From: JAAZFF01 sp964405775
Lineage (GTDB): Bacteria; Verrucomicrobiota; Kiritimatiellia; RFP12; UBA3636
Direction of reading: 5' to 3'
Length of the DNA stretch: 11,492 nucleotides
Assembly: GCA_964405775.1 (NCBI GenBank)
Contig: CAYOPG010000072.1
Coordinates: 1-11,492, forward strand
The position numbers and the translations under genes were made by a program. This document shows, piece after piece, positions 1 to 6,521 of the stretch (its first letter is position 1; every line of letters begins with the position of its first letter). The notes below the pieces were generated by a model. That model was not told the origin of the DNA, made no database searches, and worked only from the letters and a program-made list of their open reading frames with translations.

Positions 1-85
1 AAGATTACATAAACCTCACCCGCGCTCATTGACGACGCTAAATTCAAGAGCAGACAGATTGGTATTATCCGCTACATGAACAGAC
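1..85. other. Short non-coding edge downstream of the methyltransferase
   Basis: No open frame of useful length, no hairpin with a T run and no recognisable promoter are seen between the window edge and the methyltransferase stop. The operon may continue beyond the edge. Confidence 0.4.
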
Positions 86-868
86 TCATTTCTTTGCGAC
101 GAAGATCACTGTGGACGGGATCACATCGAGCTGGCCGCCGTGAGCGGCCCAATCGTCGCTGGAATATGGAGCGTCGGCTATAGCAGCAGGCTCCTCCAAC
201 GCTGTCACTTCAAGACCAGCTTCTCTGAGCCACTTGAACCAGGAAGACACGGGGTACGCCCGCGACACGACATGCTCGCCGCTTTCGTCGCGTATATCGT
301 CGGGTGGGTTAAAGTAGTCAACAAGGAATTGCCCTTCGCGCTCAGAACCTCCGTCTTCTACCTCCACCGCCATCCAATCGCCGTTGTATATTGGATGTAC
401 TGTTGAAATCATGAGCCGTCCGCCTTTTTTGACACTCGCAGCCATTTCAGCCACAGCAACACTTGGGTTCTCAATAAATTCTATAGCATGGGAGCTGTGC
501 ACAAAATCAAACTGAGAAGCGAGTGTCTTGAGGCGGAAATCGGCAAAAGAGCCTATTCTCAGGTCGATCGTGACACCCTGTTCTGACGCTATCGCCTGTG
601 CTCGAGCGAGTTGCTTGCGAGATATGTCAAAAGCAGTGCAGCGCACGCCGAGTTTCGCGAGCCAGACACTGTTTTGCGCAGCTCCGCAACCGATTTCAAG
701 CGCCGTCATTCCGGCAGAAAACTCCGGCAGAAGTTGCAGCTTTGATTCTCCGGGAATCTGAGGACCATAATGGAAGTCGTTGATGTCGATCCTCGTGATG
801 CCGTTATATTCATCGGAGATCGAATCCCAATATCGCCCTTGCGCGTCGTCGCCTATTTTCTCTCTCAT
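86..868 (-). CDS. Class I SAM-dependent methyltransferase
   Basis: Cytoplasmic methyltransferase of about 260 residues; the methyl acceptor is unknown. Numbered from the ATG at 868, the SAM-binding motif I is LEIGCGA at about 57-63. The acidic residue binding the SAM ribose is the Asp of AFDIS near 81. The post-II strand is FDFVHSSHAIEF at about 120-131, and VKKGGRLMIS near 146-155 is the usual strand 5 region. These are the hallmarks of the Methyltransf_11/25 group. The frame is open up to a TTG at 889 inside the GtrA gene, but the ATG at 868 lies only four bases after the GtrA stop and is preferred. No convincing Shine-Dalgarno is visible, which suggests translational coupling. It is the last gene of the GT9-DUF486-GtrA unit, so a sugar or lipid-linked sugar acceptor is plausible but inferred. 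Class assignment is sure; substrate is not. Confidence 0.87.
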   Translation of the reverse strand: MREKIGDDAQGRYWDSISDEYNGITRIDINDFHYGPQIPGESKLQLLPEFSAGMTALEIGCGAAQNSVWLAKLGVRCTAFDISRKQLARAQAIASEQGVTIDLRIGSFADFRLKTLASQFDFVHSSHAIEFIENPSVAVAEMAASVKKGGRLMISTVHPIYNGDWMAVEVEDGGSEREGQFLVDYFNPPDDIRDESGEHVVSRAYPVSSWFKWLREAGLEVTALEEPAAIADAPYSSDDWAAHGGQLDVIPSTVIFVAKK

Positions 869-872
869 CGCG

Positions 873-1436
873 TCAGCCGTTGAAAACAATTTTTTTGCGC
901 GCGCCGTAGTTGATCAGCACCGATGATATAATCTTGATGATGTACGATATCGAGGTCTGAGCTCCGAACCACCTCACCATTATATCGGCAATAAGGATGC
1001 CACATCCATTGCTGATGCCCGACGCCAAAAAGAAAAGCGAAAATTCCTTCAGCACATGGTGGCGTCCGGGTTTAAATACGAACGCCCTGTTAAGAATGTA
1101 GCAGAAGGTGTTAGAGGCGAGAAAGGCGAAAATGTTGTTTATGAGCTGGTTGTTGGCGCGTACGGTAGCGGAAATCTCAAATACCGGCACGTCAACCCCT
1201 AACATGCTTAACAGCTTCATAAATATGTCGTCCTGCGTCAAAGCCGGGAACAGGAACCATGAGGCAAGGAAAAAGACTAACATATCCACAAACGTGGCGG
1301 CCCCGCCGACAGCGCCGTATTTAATAAACTGCACGACAGGGTGCGCCGATGCTCCATCACCCGTTAGCTGGCGGAACATTTGGCTGGGGTTCCGCGGGAA
1401 CGGAACGCTGTTTTGTGGTTCTTTAGATTCGTTCAT
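873..1436 (-). CDS. GtrA-like family membrane protein
   Basis: Small inner-membrane protein of the GtrA/DPMS-like family (about 187 residues), a family linked to moving polyprenyl-phosphate sugars across the membrane for surface polysaccharide or lipid glycosylation. Visible landmarks are FIKYGAVGGAATFVD at the start of helix 1, then N-N-x(2)-AFLASN in helix 2, and YILNRAFVFKPGRHH, the family's conserved N-R-x-(F/W)-VF turn. Helices 3 and 4 follow, and the protein ends in basic RKK. Four membrane segments fit the family. A hydrophilic stretch of about 30 residues separates helices 1 and 2, longer than in small GtrA proteins. The N-terminal 35 residues are polar and cytoplasmic. The frame opens at a TTG at 1451; I chose the ATG at 1436 five codons in, without a strong ribosome binding site. 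It sits 32 bases after the DUF486 gene and four bases before the methyltransferase. Confidence 0.88.
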   Translation of the reverse strand: MNESKEPQNSVPFPRNPSQMFRQLTGDGASAHPVVQFIKYGAVGGAATFVDMLVFFLASWFLFPALTQDDIFMKLLSMLGVDVPVFEISATVRANNQLINNIFAFLASNTFCYILNRAFVFKPGRHHVLKEFSLFFLASGISNGCGILIADIMVRWFGAQTSISYIIKIISSVLINYGARKKIVFNG

Positions 1437-1468
1437 AAATTCATTATCCAAAAGTTTTCAAATATGCG

Positions 1469-1822
1469 TCAAAAAGCATGACGGTTTGCAAAATACACAG
1501 CGCCTACAAGGCACAAAAAAGCCCACAGATAATCAGTCCGCCATTTTTCTCCAAGATAGAGAATGGCGAACGGCATGAAAACGCAGAGAGTTATTACCTC
1601 CTGAGCGACTTTCAATTGCGATGCCGACAACCCCGCGGAGTATCCAAGCCTGTTCGCAGGCACCATGATGCTGTATTCCAGCAATGCTATACCCCAGCTT
1701 GTCAGTACAATCAAAGGCAACACCATGTTATGGGTTGCGTCCTTGCGCAGATGCCAGTACCACGCGGCAGTCATGAACATGTTTCCGGCCACCATCATTA
1801 AAAGAGTGATCGCAATTTTCAT
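1469..1822 (-). CDS. DMT family protein, DUF486 (DMT_6)
   Basis: Integral membrane protein of 117 residues belonging to the DUF486/DMT_6 family, distant relatives of drug/metabolite transporters whose substrate is not established. Four hydrophobic segments are seen at about residues 2-22, 32-55, 68-90 and 95-114. The family signature is clear: an ALLEYSIMVPANRLGY segment, then GLSASQLKVAQEVITL, then a YLGEKW turn and the closing GAVYF helix. The length is complete for the family. The reading frame stays open upstream to 1957, but that extension overlaps the glycosyltransferase gene and is Arg/Cys-rich and unlike any membrane protein. The ATG at 1822 is preceded by GGGTGA at suitable spacing and begins seven bases after the upstream stop. 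Its position between GT9 and GtrA suggests a role in envelope glycan export or assembly, which is inference. Confidence 0.9.
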   Translation of the reverse strand: MKIAITLLMMVAGNMFMTAAWYWHLRKDATHNMVLPLIVLTSWGIALLEYSIMVPANRLGYSAGLSASQLKVAQEVITLCVFMPFAILYLGEKWRTDYLWAFLCLVGAVYFANRHAF

Positions 1823-1829
1823 GTCATGT

Positions 1830-2828
1830 TCACCCAAGCAGTTTTTGGAGCACGATTGCTGCGACCTTCTCTGACGGCACAGACTGAAGCGCGGCGGCGG
1901 CTTCCGGACTTGAGCGTGGCACATCGCGCGAGACGCGCACGCCTTCCGCCTGCACAACTGTGGCCCCCTTCCCTATCGGCCCCGTCTTATTAGGATCAGT
2001 TATGCCATACACGGCCACCACAGGCACGCCAGCAGCCGATGCTAGATGCATGCCGCCGCTGTCGTTGCAGAGCACCACGTGGCAGCGTGCCAACAATGCC
2101 GCGAATTCCGCTAGATTTGTTTTGCCCGCGAGGTTGACCGCTTTGTCGCCGATCTCGGAGGCAACTGAGTTGCAAAGGTCTTTTTCCCCAGCAGACCCTG
2201 CCACAATGAAGCGGCAACGCGAATTGCCATTGGCTACCAGCTTCGCCGCCTCCGCAAAATACGGCCACCGCTTTGAATCGCCACGCGCTGCGCCTGGAAT
2301 GACGCCTACGATCAGGGAGTCTCGGTTGAATCCCGGATCAAAAGCAGGCGATGAGGCCGGCGGCTTGAATCCTGTGTCAAAAAGATCACCTTCTGTCTTC
2401 CCGCAAAGAAGCTTCATGTATTCAGATGATTGATGCAGGTTTGCTTTCTCCCACGACGTCATGTCGACCCGATCCGTGATAAGAAGTGAACGCCAGTTTG
2501 ACGCGGTGCCTCGACGTATGCCGATCTTAGCAAGAAACGGTATGAGAGCGGAACGGAAAGAATTGGGAAGTATCACGGTGCGGAGAATACCGCGATCACG
2601 CAAAGTGCGCGCCACGCCGAAAGTCCCGCCGTTACCAGAAGGGAGCTCGACCACCTCATCGACCGAATCATGCATTTTCCAAAGAGAGGCAACCGGTGGT
2701 TTGGCGAGTACGATGGTGTGGCTGCCAGGATGCAGACGCCGGAATTCCTTGACGGCTGGCATGGCCATGACGGCATCGCCCAGCCAGTTAGGGCTCATAA
2801 TTAAAACCTGTTCCTTGTCTTTTTCCAT
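1830..2828 (-). CDS. Glycosyltransferase family 9, lipopolysaccharide heptosyltransferase II-like (WaaF-like)
   Basis: Cytoplasmic GT-B glycosyltransferase of about 332 residues, closest by eye to ADP-heptose:LPS heptosyltransferase II. Numbered from the ATG at 2828, the N-terminal motif is ILIMSPNWLGDAVMAMP at about 9-24 with Asp18 in the position of the family's catalytic Asp. LPNSFRSALIPF near 88-99 is typical of WaaF. The PGAARGDSKRWP segment at about 178-189 and NDSGGMHLASAAGVPVVAVYG at about 255-275 form the nucleotide-sugar site in the C-terminal Rossmann domain. The Cys-rich C-terminal segment seen in many relatives is missing; that part reads VSRDVPRSSPEAAAALQSVP. An ATG at 2858 is in frame but has no ribosome binding site, while GGGAAG precedes the ATG at 2828 at eight bases. 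This is the first gene of a four-gene unit. The donor may be ADP-heptose or another sugar, so I give no symbol. Confidence 0.88.
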   Translation of the reverse strand: MEKDKEQVLIMSPNWLGDAVMAMPAVKEFRRLHPGSHTIVLAKPPVASLWKMHDSVDEVVELPSGNGGTFGVARTLRDRGILRTVILPNSFRSALIPFLAKIGIRRGTASNWRSLLITDRVDMTSWEKANLHQSSEYMKLLCGKTEGDLFDTGFKPPASSPAFDPGFNRDSLIVGVIPGAARGDSKRWPYFAEAAKLVANGNSRCRFIVAGSAGEKDLCNSVASEIGDKAVNLAGKTNLAEFAALLARCHVVLCNDSGGMHLASAAGVPVVAVYGITDPNKTGPIGKGATVVQAEGVRVSRDVPRSSPEAAAALQSVPSEKVAAIVLQKLLG

Positions 2829-2899
2829 CAACTGCACTTCCCATTGCCAAGTTCGCATGCAAGAAACCGCTGAGCACGCTTTACTTGTTTGGACATGGA

Positions 2900-2928
2900 A
2901 GTTTACACGATGACACGTGCTTCGGCAA
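2900..2928 (-). promoter_or_regulatory. Candidate sigma-70 promoter for the GT9 operon
   Basis: On the minus strand TTGCCG (2923-2928) and TAAACT (2900-2905) are separated by exactly 17 bases. Each box matches the consensus at four of six positions, so this is a moderate promoter. It would start transcription near 2893 and leave a leader of about 65 bases before the GT9 ATG at 2828. An imperfect dyad at 2914-2931 overlaps the -35 box. Confidence 0.45.
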
Positions 2929-2931
2929 GTG
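2914..2931 (-). promoter_or_regulatory. Imperfect hairpin/dyad between enolase and GT9
   Basis: Seven-base arms with one mismatch (CACTTGC and GCACGTG on the minus strand) flank a four-base loop; on the plus strand the loop reads TTCG. There is no T run after it, so it is not a standard intrinsic terminator. Because it overlaps the -35 box of the candidate GT9 promoter it could be an operator. A separate perfect 12-base palindrome centred on CCGG lies at 2970-2981, and a five-base stem at 2986-2999. None of these is decisive. Confidence 0.25.
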
Positions 2932-3021
2932 ATTACACAATACTAATGAGACAAAAACATCACATGCCACAAGCCGGCTTGAACTCTCTTCGCTAAGAGG
3001 CGCCAGATACCGGTGATTTCA

Positions 3022-4335
3022 TCAACGACGGCCGTAGCGGGCGGCCACACCTAGTTCCTCTTCAATGCGCAGGAGGCGGTTGTACTTTGCCACACGGTCA
3101 GAGCGCGAGAGCGAGCCGGTTTTTATCTGACCACAACAAGTGGCAACAGAAAGGTCGGCGATGAGAGCGTCTTCCGTTTCACCCGAGCGGTGCGAAACGA
3201 TAGAAGCATATCCAGCGCTTTTGGCAAGCTCGATAGTCTCCAGGGTCTCCGTAAGCGTGCCGATCTGGTTAAGCTTTATAAGAACCGCGTTCGCCGCATG
3301 CTCCGCAATGCCGCGCCGAACGTACTGCACATTGGTTACGAAGAGGTCGTCACCAACAAGCTGGCAGCGGGCGCCAATGCGCGCAGTAAGCTCAACCCAG
3401 CCGGCCCAGTCGTTCTCTGACATGCCGTCCTCTATCGAATCGACGGGATACTTATTAACGAGCCCTTCGATGTAGTCCACCTGAGCTAAGCTGTCGAACT
3501 TGGCAGGGGTGCCCTTCGCCCCGCGGGCGGAGGTCTCGAACTTGCCGTAGTCATAGATGCCATCGTTGAAAAACTCAGATGCTGCGCAGTCTAGCGCCAG
3601 TGAAACCTGACCGCCATCAGAAGAGCGTCCGGCCTTGTAGCCAGCTTTTTCTATAGCCTTAAGGATGGTTTCTATCGCGTCCTCGGTGCCGGAAAGCACT
3701 GGGGCGAAACCGCCTTCGTCGCCGACTGCCGTCGAGAGACCGCGCTGCTTGAGTATGGACTTGAGCGAGTGGAAGACTTCCGCTCCGGCACGCAGCGCCT
3801 CGCGAAACGCTTTGAATCCGTGCGGACGTATCATGAACTCCTGAAAAGCGATCGGCGCATCAGAATGTGATCCGCCATTAATTATGTTCATCATCGGAAC
3901 AGGCAGGGTCCAAACATCCCGACTTCCACCTATGCTTCGGTAAAGTTGCGTGCTGCGAGCGTGCGAGAGGGCGCGAGCTGACGCAAGAGAAACAGCCAGA
4001 ATTGCATTCGCGCCAAGACGTGATTTCGTAGGTGTGCCGTCTAGCTCGATCATACGGCGGTCCACACCTGCTTGATCTGCGGCGTCTTTCCCGATAAGCG
4101 CGGATGCGATCTCATTGTTGACGTTCCGAACCGCCTTCAGAACGCCCTTGCCCAAGTAGCGCGCGGGGTCGCCATCGCGTAGTTCCAGGGCCTCGTTCTC
4201 CCCTGTGGACGCACCAGAAGGAACCGAGGCCCGCGCATACACGCCTCCTCCCAGTTTAACTTCGGCTTCCACGGTGGGGTTGCCCCGGGAATCAAGAATC
4301 TCCCTTGCCTTGACCGACTGAATCTTCGTGTCCAT
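3022..4335 (-). CDS. eno: Enolase (phosphopyruvate hydratase)
   Basis: Converts 2-phosphoglycerate to phosphoenolpyruvate in glycolysis; in other bacteria a dimer or octamer with two magnesium ions per site. The 437 residues are full length. The start is typical (IQSVKAREILDSRGNPTVEAEV). The mobile loop with the active-site Ser is PSGASTGE at about 39-46. GGSHSDAPIAFQEFMIRP at 154-171 holds the active-site His157, in the SHSDAP variant instead of the HADN of gamma-proteobacteria. VGDEGGFAP carries catalytic Glu207. Metal ligands are Asp249 (LALD), Glu302 (IEDG) and Asp329 (GDD). Catalytic Lys354 is in LIKLNQIGT, SHRSGETED is at 381-389, and Lys405 lies in IKTGSLSRSDR. All key residues are present, so it should be active. 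The ATG at 4335 is preceded by AAAGGTG. It has its own promoter at 4381-4409, so it is probably a separate housekeeping unit between two glycan modules. Confidence 0.98.
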   Translation of the reverse strand: MDTKIQSVKAREILDSRGNPTVEAEVKLGGGVYARASVPSGASTGENEALELRDGDPARYLGKGVLKAVRNVNNEIASALIGKDAADQAGVDRRMIELDGTPTKSRLGANAILAVSLASARALSHARSTQLYRSIGGSRDVWTLPVPMMNIINGGSHSDAPIAFQEFMIRPHGFKAFREALRAGAEVFHSLKSILKQRGLSTAVGDEGGFAPVLSGTEDAIETILKAIEKAGYKAGRSSDGGQVSLALDCAASEFFNDGIYDYGKFETSARGAKGTPAKFDSLAQVDYIEGLVNKYPVDSIEDGMSENDWAGWVELTARIGARCQLVGDDLFVTNVQYVRRGIAEHAANAVLIKLNQIGTLTETLETIELAKSAGYASIVSHRSGETEDALIADLSVATCCGQIKTGSLSRSDRVAKYNRLLRIEEELGVAARYGRR

Positions 4336-4380
4336 CGCGCACCTTTCTTTTTGATTTAGTGAACCAGACTTTGCGGCAGG

Positions 4381-4409
4381 ATTCTAGCAGAAACCTCTTT
4401 CAGTGGCAA
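4381..4409 (-). promoter_or_regulatory. Sigma-70 promoter of enolase
   Basis: On the minus strand TTGCCA (4404-4409) and TAGAAT (4381-4386) are exactly 17 bases apart. They match the sigma-70 consensus at five of six (TATAAT) and four of six (TTGACA) positions. Transcription would begin near 4374, leaving a leader of about 38 bases to the enolase ATG at 4335. The -35 box lies only 14 bases after the upstream stop codon. No hairpin terminator is seen between that stop and the promoter, so read-through from the upstream gene is possible. Confidence 0.7.
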
Positions 4410-4422
4410 ACCCAAGATTTAA

Positions 4423-6459
4423 CTATCGTGCTTGGAATGGCGATGCGGGAAGTCCGGCGGTGTTGTAAAGGGAAAGCTCAGGGTCGTCATCCCATGCGTA
4501 ACGAATGGAAACAGGCGATGGCACCGTAGATGAGGTGACGATTACACTGTCTCCATCTATACGTGCTTCTGCCCAGTCATAGAACCCGTTTTCGCCAGCG
4601 ACGGCGAAGCCTTTCAGCACACCGTCTTTAGCTACAAGACCATTGGCAACGTTGTCGAACTCAATGACCAATGAGCCGTTTTTTGACGTCAGGGATTTGA
4701 CAGTGGGGCCACTGTGAACCACGTCTTTCATGCCGTAGGCGACATTGAGCGCACCGAGCAGTAACCTGTGGGCTGGTGTTTTCTTGTCCTTGGGATGGAT
4801 GTTTCCAGCTTCCCCCACATCTGCTATGACAGCCTGGGCGGTGTGCGGCAGTTCCAATGCGGAAGACTGGGAATGGCGAAGGTTCGCCCACGACGGATCA
4901 ACCGGCGATGCGTGCCTGCTTCCGAAGTTGGCAAGCTGGCACCAAAGGAACGGCATTTCCGGATTCTTCCATTTTGCCCTCCAGTCGGTGATAAGCGTTT
5001 TGAACAGTAGCGGATATTCCTTCGCTGCCCCGGCGTCCGCCTCACCCTGATACCAGATGACACCTGCCACAGGGTAATTGACAATTGGGCTTATCATGCC
5101 GTTATAGAGTCCGCTTGGTGTGCCAAAGGGGATTTCACCCGGCTTGATTGGCGCCGGGATCTCGGCGACCTTGTAATCGACTTTGAACTTCCAGTCTCCC
5201 TCGAGTTTGATCGTATCGGTTGCGGAGGAAGATTCAAGCGAAAGCCGTAGCGGCGAACTGCCGAAGGCTCCTGCAAGAAAATTGTCAACAACCCTGACTG
5301 TTATAACAGCCCTGCCCTCTTTAACCATGTTCGCGGGAATTGTGTAGTTGCGCAAATGTGTCCAGTATCGAGGAGTGGACTTGTCGGTTTTTCCTACAAG
5401 CACGCCGTTGAAGTACGCGGTATCAAAATCGTCGATCACGCCGAGTTCTAGCATCAAGTTATTACCGGACCAATTCTCTGGTATTTCCACAGAGCGGCGG
5501 AACCACACTGCGCCGTTGAAATCCTCGTCACCCGTGGCGTTCTCAAGAGTAGTCGGAACCTCTACTAAGCTCCAGTCAGAATCGTCGAAATCTGCGGCTG
5601 AGAATTCAGGGGTGTCTGACTGCGGCGGATTTTTATCTTCAAAATGCGTTGAGGCTTTGTGAGCCTCCATCTGGCTTTCGTATCGCTCGAAAGCTGCCGG
5701 GGAGGTGTCGTTTGTGGCGGAAGCGATAGCTTTGTATTGTTTGATCTGATTGGTTAACCCACCCGCCTCCAGACCTCCGTAGGAGATGAACGGCAGAGCG
5801 TTCATTCCGCCCCAGGATGCGTTGATAAGTCCAACAGGAGGATTGCCGGGCAACTCCCGATGGAGCTCCTCGCCAAAAAGATATCCTATTGCCGAAAAAT
5901 TAAGTGCGTTTTGCGGGGAGCACACCTTCCATTGCCCTTGGAAATCCTCCGCAGGATTAAGTTGCATTCTGTTGGCTACGGTCAGCAAGCGTATCAAGCT
6001 GTTCGTGGCAGCATTGGCAACTGTCTTTCCATTTTCGGAGGCATGAAGAGGCCAGGCCATGTTCGACTGCCCGGAGCAAAACCATACCTCTCCCGAAAGG
6101 ACGTTCCGTATAACCACGTCTTCTGCACTTGGCGACGACACGGTCAACGTCATCGCCTCTTTATTGTACCCCATAGAAGGGAGCGACGCGGAAAACTTTC
6201 CCGCATCGTTCGCTTTAACGGTGACTTTTGCAAAGGACTTTCCAGAATCGGTCTGCGACAGGGAGACCGATATCTCCGCTCCGGGCATTGAGTCAAAGCC
6301 CCACACTTGCACTGGCTTGCCGGCCTGCAGCACCATGCCGTCCGAGAAAACACCAGGCAGGCGGGCTGCCGGCGCCGCAAAAGCGCCGGCAGTTCCTGCC
6401 AGAATCAATGCCGCCGCAACAAAACTGCTATTGGCGATTTTTAACAGGTTTACTGTCAT
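4423..6459 (-). CDS. Secreted sialate O-acetylesterase-type SGNH hydrolase
   Basis: Exported carbohydrate esterase of 678 residues, full length for the sialate-O-acetylesterase (SASA) family. It begins with a signal peptide: Lys7, a hydrophobic core at about 12-27, and a likely cut after AFA near residue 28. The family opening LPGVFSDGMVLQ follows at about 34-45 with a small beta domain up to about 115. SGNH block I is WFCSGQSNMAWPL with nucleophile Ser132. LINASWGG (211-218) supplies the oxyanion Gly/Asn block, IWYQGEAD is at 468-475, and DVGEAGNIHP at 547-556 carries the Asp and His555 of the triad. A jelly-roll/galactose-binding-like domain at about 285-410 (WFRRSVEIPENW ... ELGVIDDFDTAYFNG) is inserted in the hydrolase domain, as in other large family members. 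The likely reaction is removal of O-acetyl groups from a glycan, not necessarily sialic acid. The ATG at 6459 follows ACAGGA. It is 62 bases after the glycosidase gene and probably co-transcribed. Confidence 0.93.
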   Translation of the reverse strand: MTVNLLKIANSSFVAAALILAGTAGAFAAPAARLPGVFSDGMVLQAGKPVQVWGFDSMPGAEISVSLSQTDSGKSFAKVTVKANDAGKFSASLPSMGYNKEAMTLTVSSPSAEDVVIRNVLSGEVWFCSGQSNMAWPLHASENGKTVANAATNSLIRLLTVANRMQLNPAEDFQGQWKVCSPQNALNFSAIGYLFGEELHRELPGNPPVGLINASWGGMNALPFISYGGLEAGGLTNQIKQYKAIASATNDTSPAAFERYESQMEAHKASTHFEDKNPPQSDTPEFSAADFDDSDWSLVEVPTTLENATGDEDFNGAVWFRRSVEIPENWSGNNLMLELGVIDDFDTAYFNGVLVGKTDKSTPRYWTHLRNYTIPANMVKEGRAVITVRVVDNFLAGAFGSSPLRLSLESSSATDTIKLEGDWKFKVDYKVAEIPAPIKPGEIPFGTPSGLYNGMISPIVNYPVAGVIWYQGEADAGAAKEYPLLFKTLITDWRAKWKNPEMPFLWCQLANFGSRHASPVDPSWANLRHSQSSALELPHTAQAVIADVGEAGNIHPKDKKTPAHRLLLGALNVAYGMKDVVHSGPTVKSLTSKNGSLVIEFDNVANGLVAKDGVLKGFAVAGENGFYDWAEARIDGDSVIVTSSTVPSPVSIRYAWDDDPELSLYNTAGLPASPFQAR

Positions 6460-6521
6460 TTATTGTATGTCCTGTAGTTGCTTATCAGTGTTGCGGCGGC
6501 GTGCAGAACGTATATGTTTTA

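Noticed and set aside
1823..1957. 45-codon upstream extension of the DUF486 frame
   Set aside because: It overlaps the end of the GT9 gene, is Arg/Cys-rich, and the ATG at 1822 gives a protein of exactly family length.
2970..2981. Perfect 12-base palindrome (CAAGCCGGCTTG) as an enolase terminator
   Set aside because: It can form only a four-pair stem once a loop is allowed, and the T run on the minus strand is a dozen bases away.
3178..3880. Enolase His157 motif SHSDAP, unlike the HADN of gamma-proteobacteria, as a sign of lost activity
   Set aside because: The same variant is familiar from Bacteroidetes-type enolases, and all other catalytic and metal residues are present.
6460..6521. Separate promoter for the esterase gene
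   Set aside because: No hexamer pair with sensible spacing is visible in this 62-base gap.
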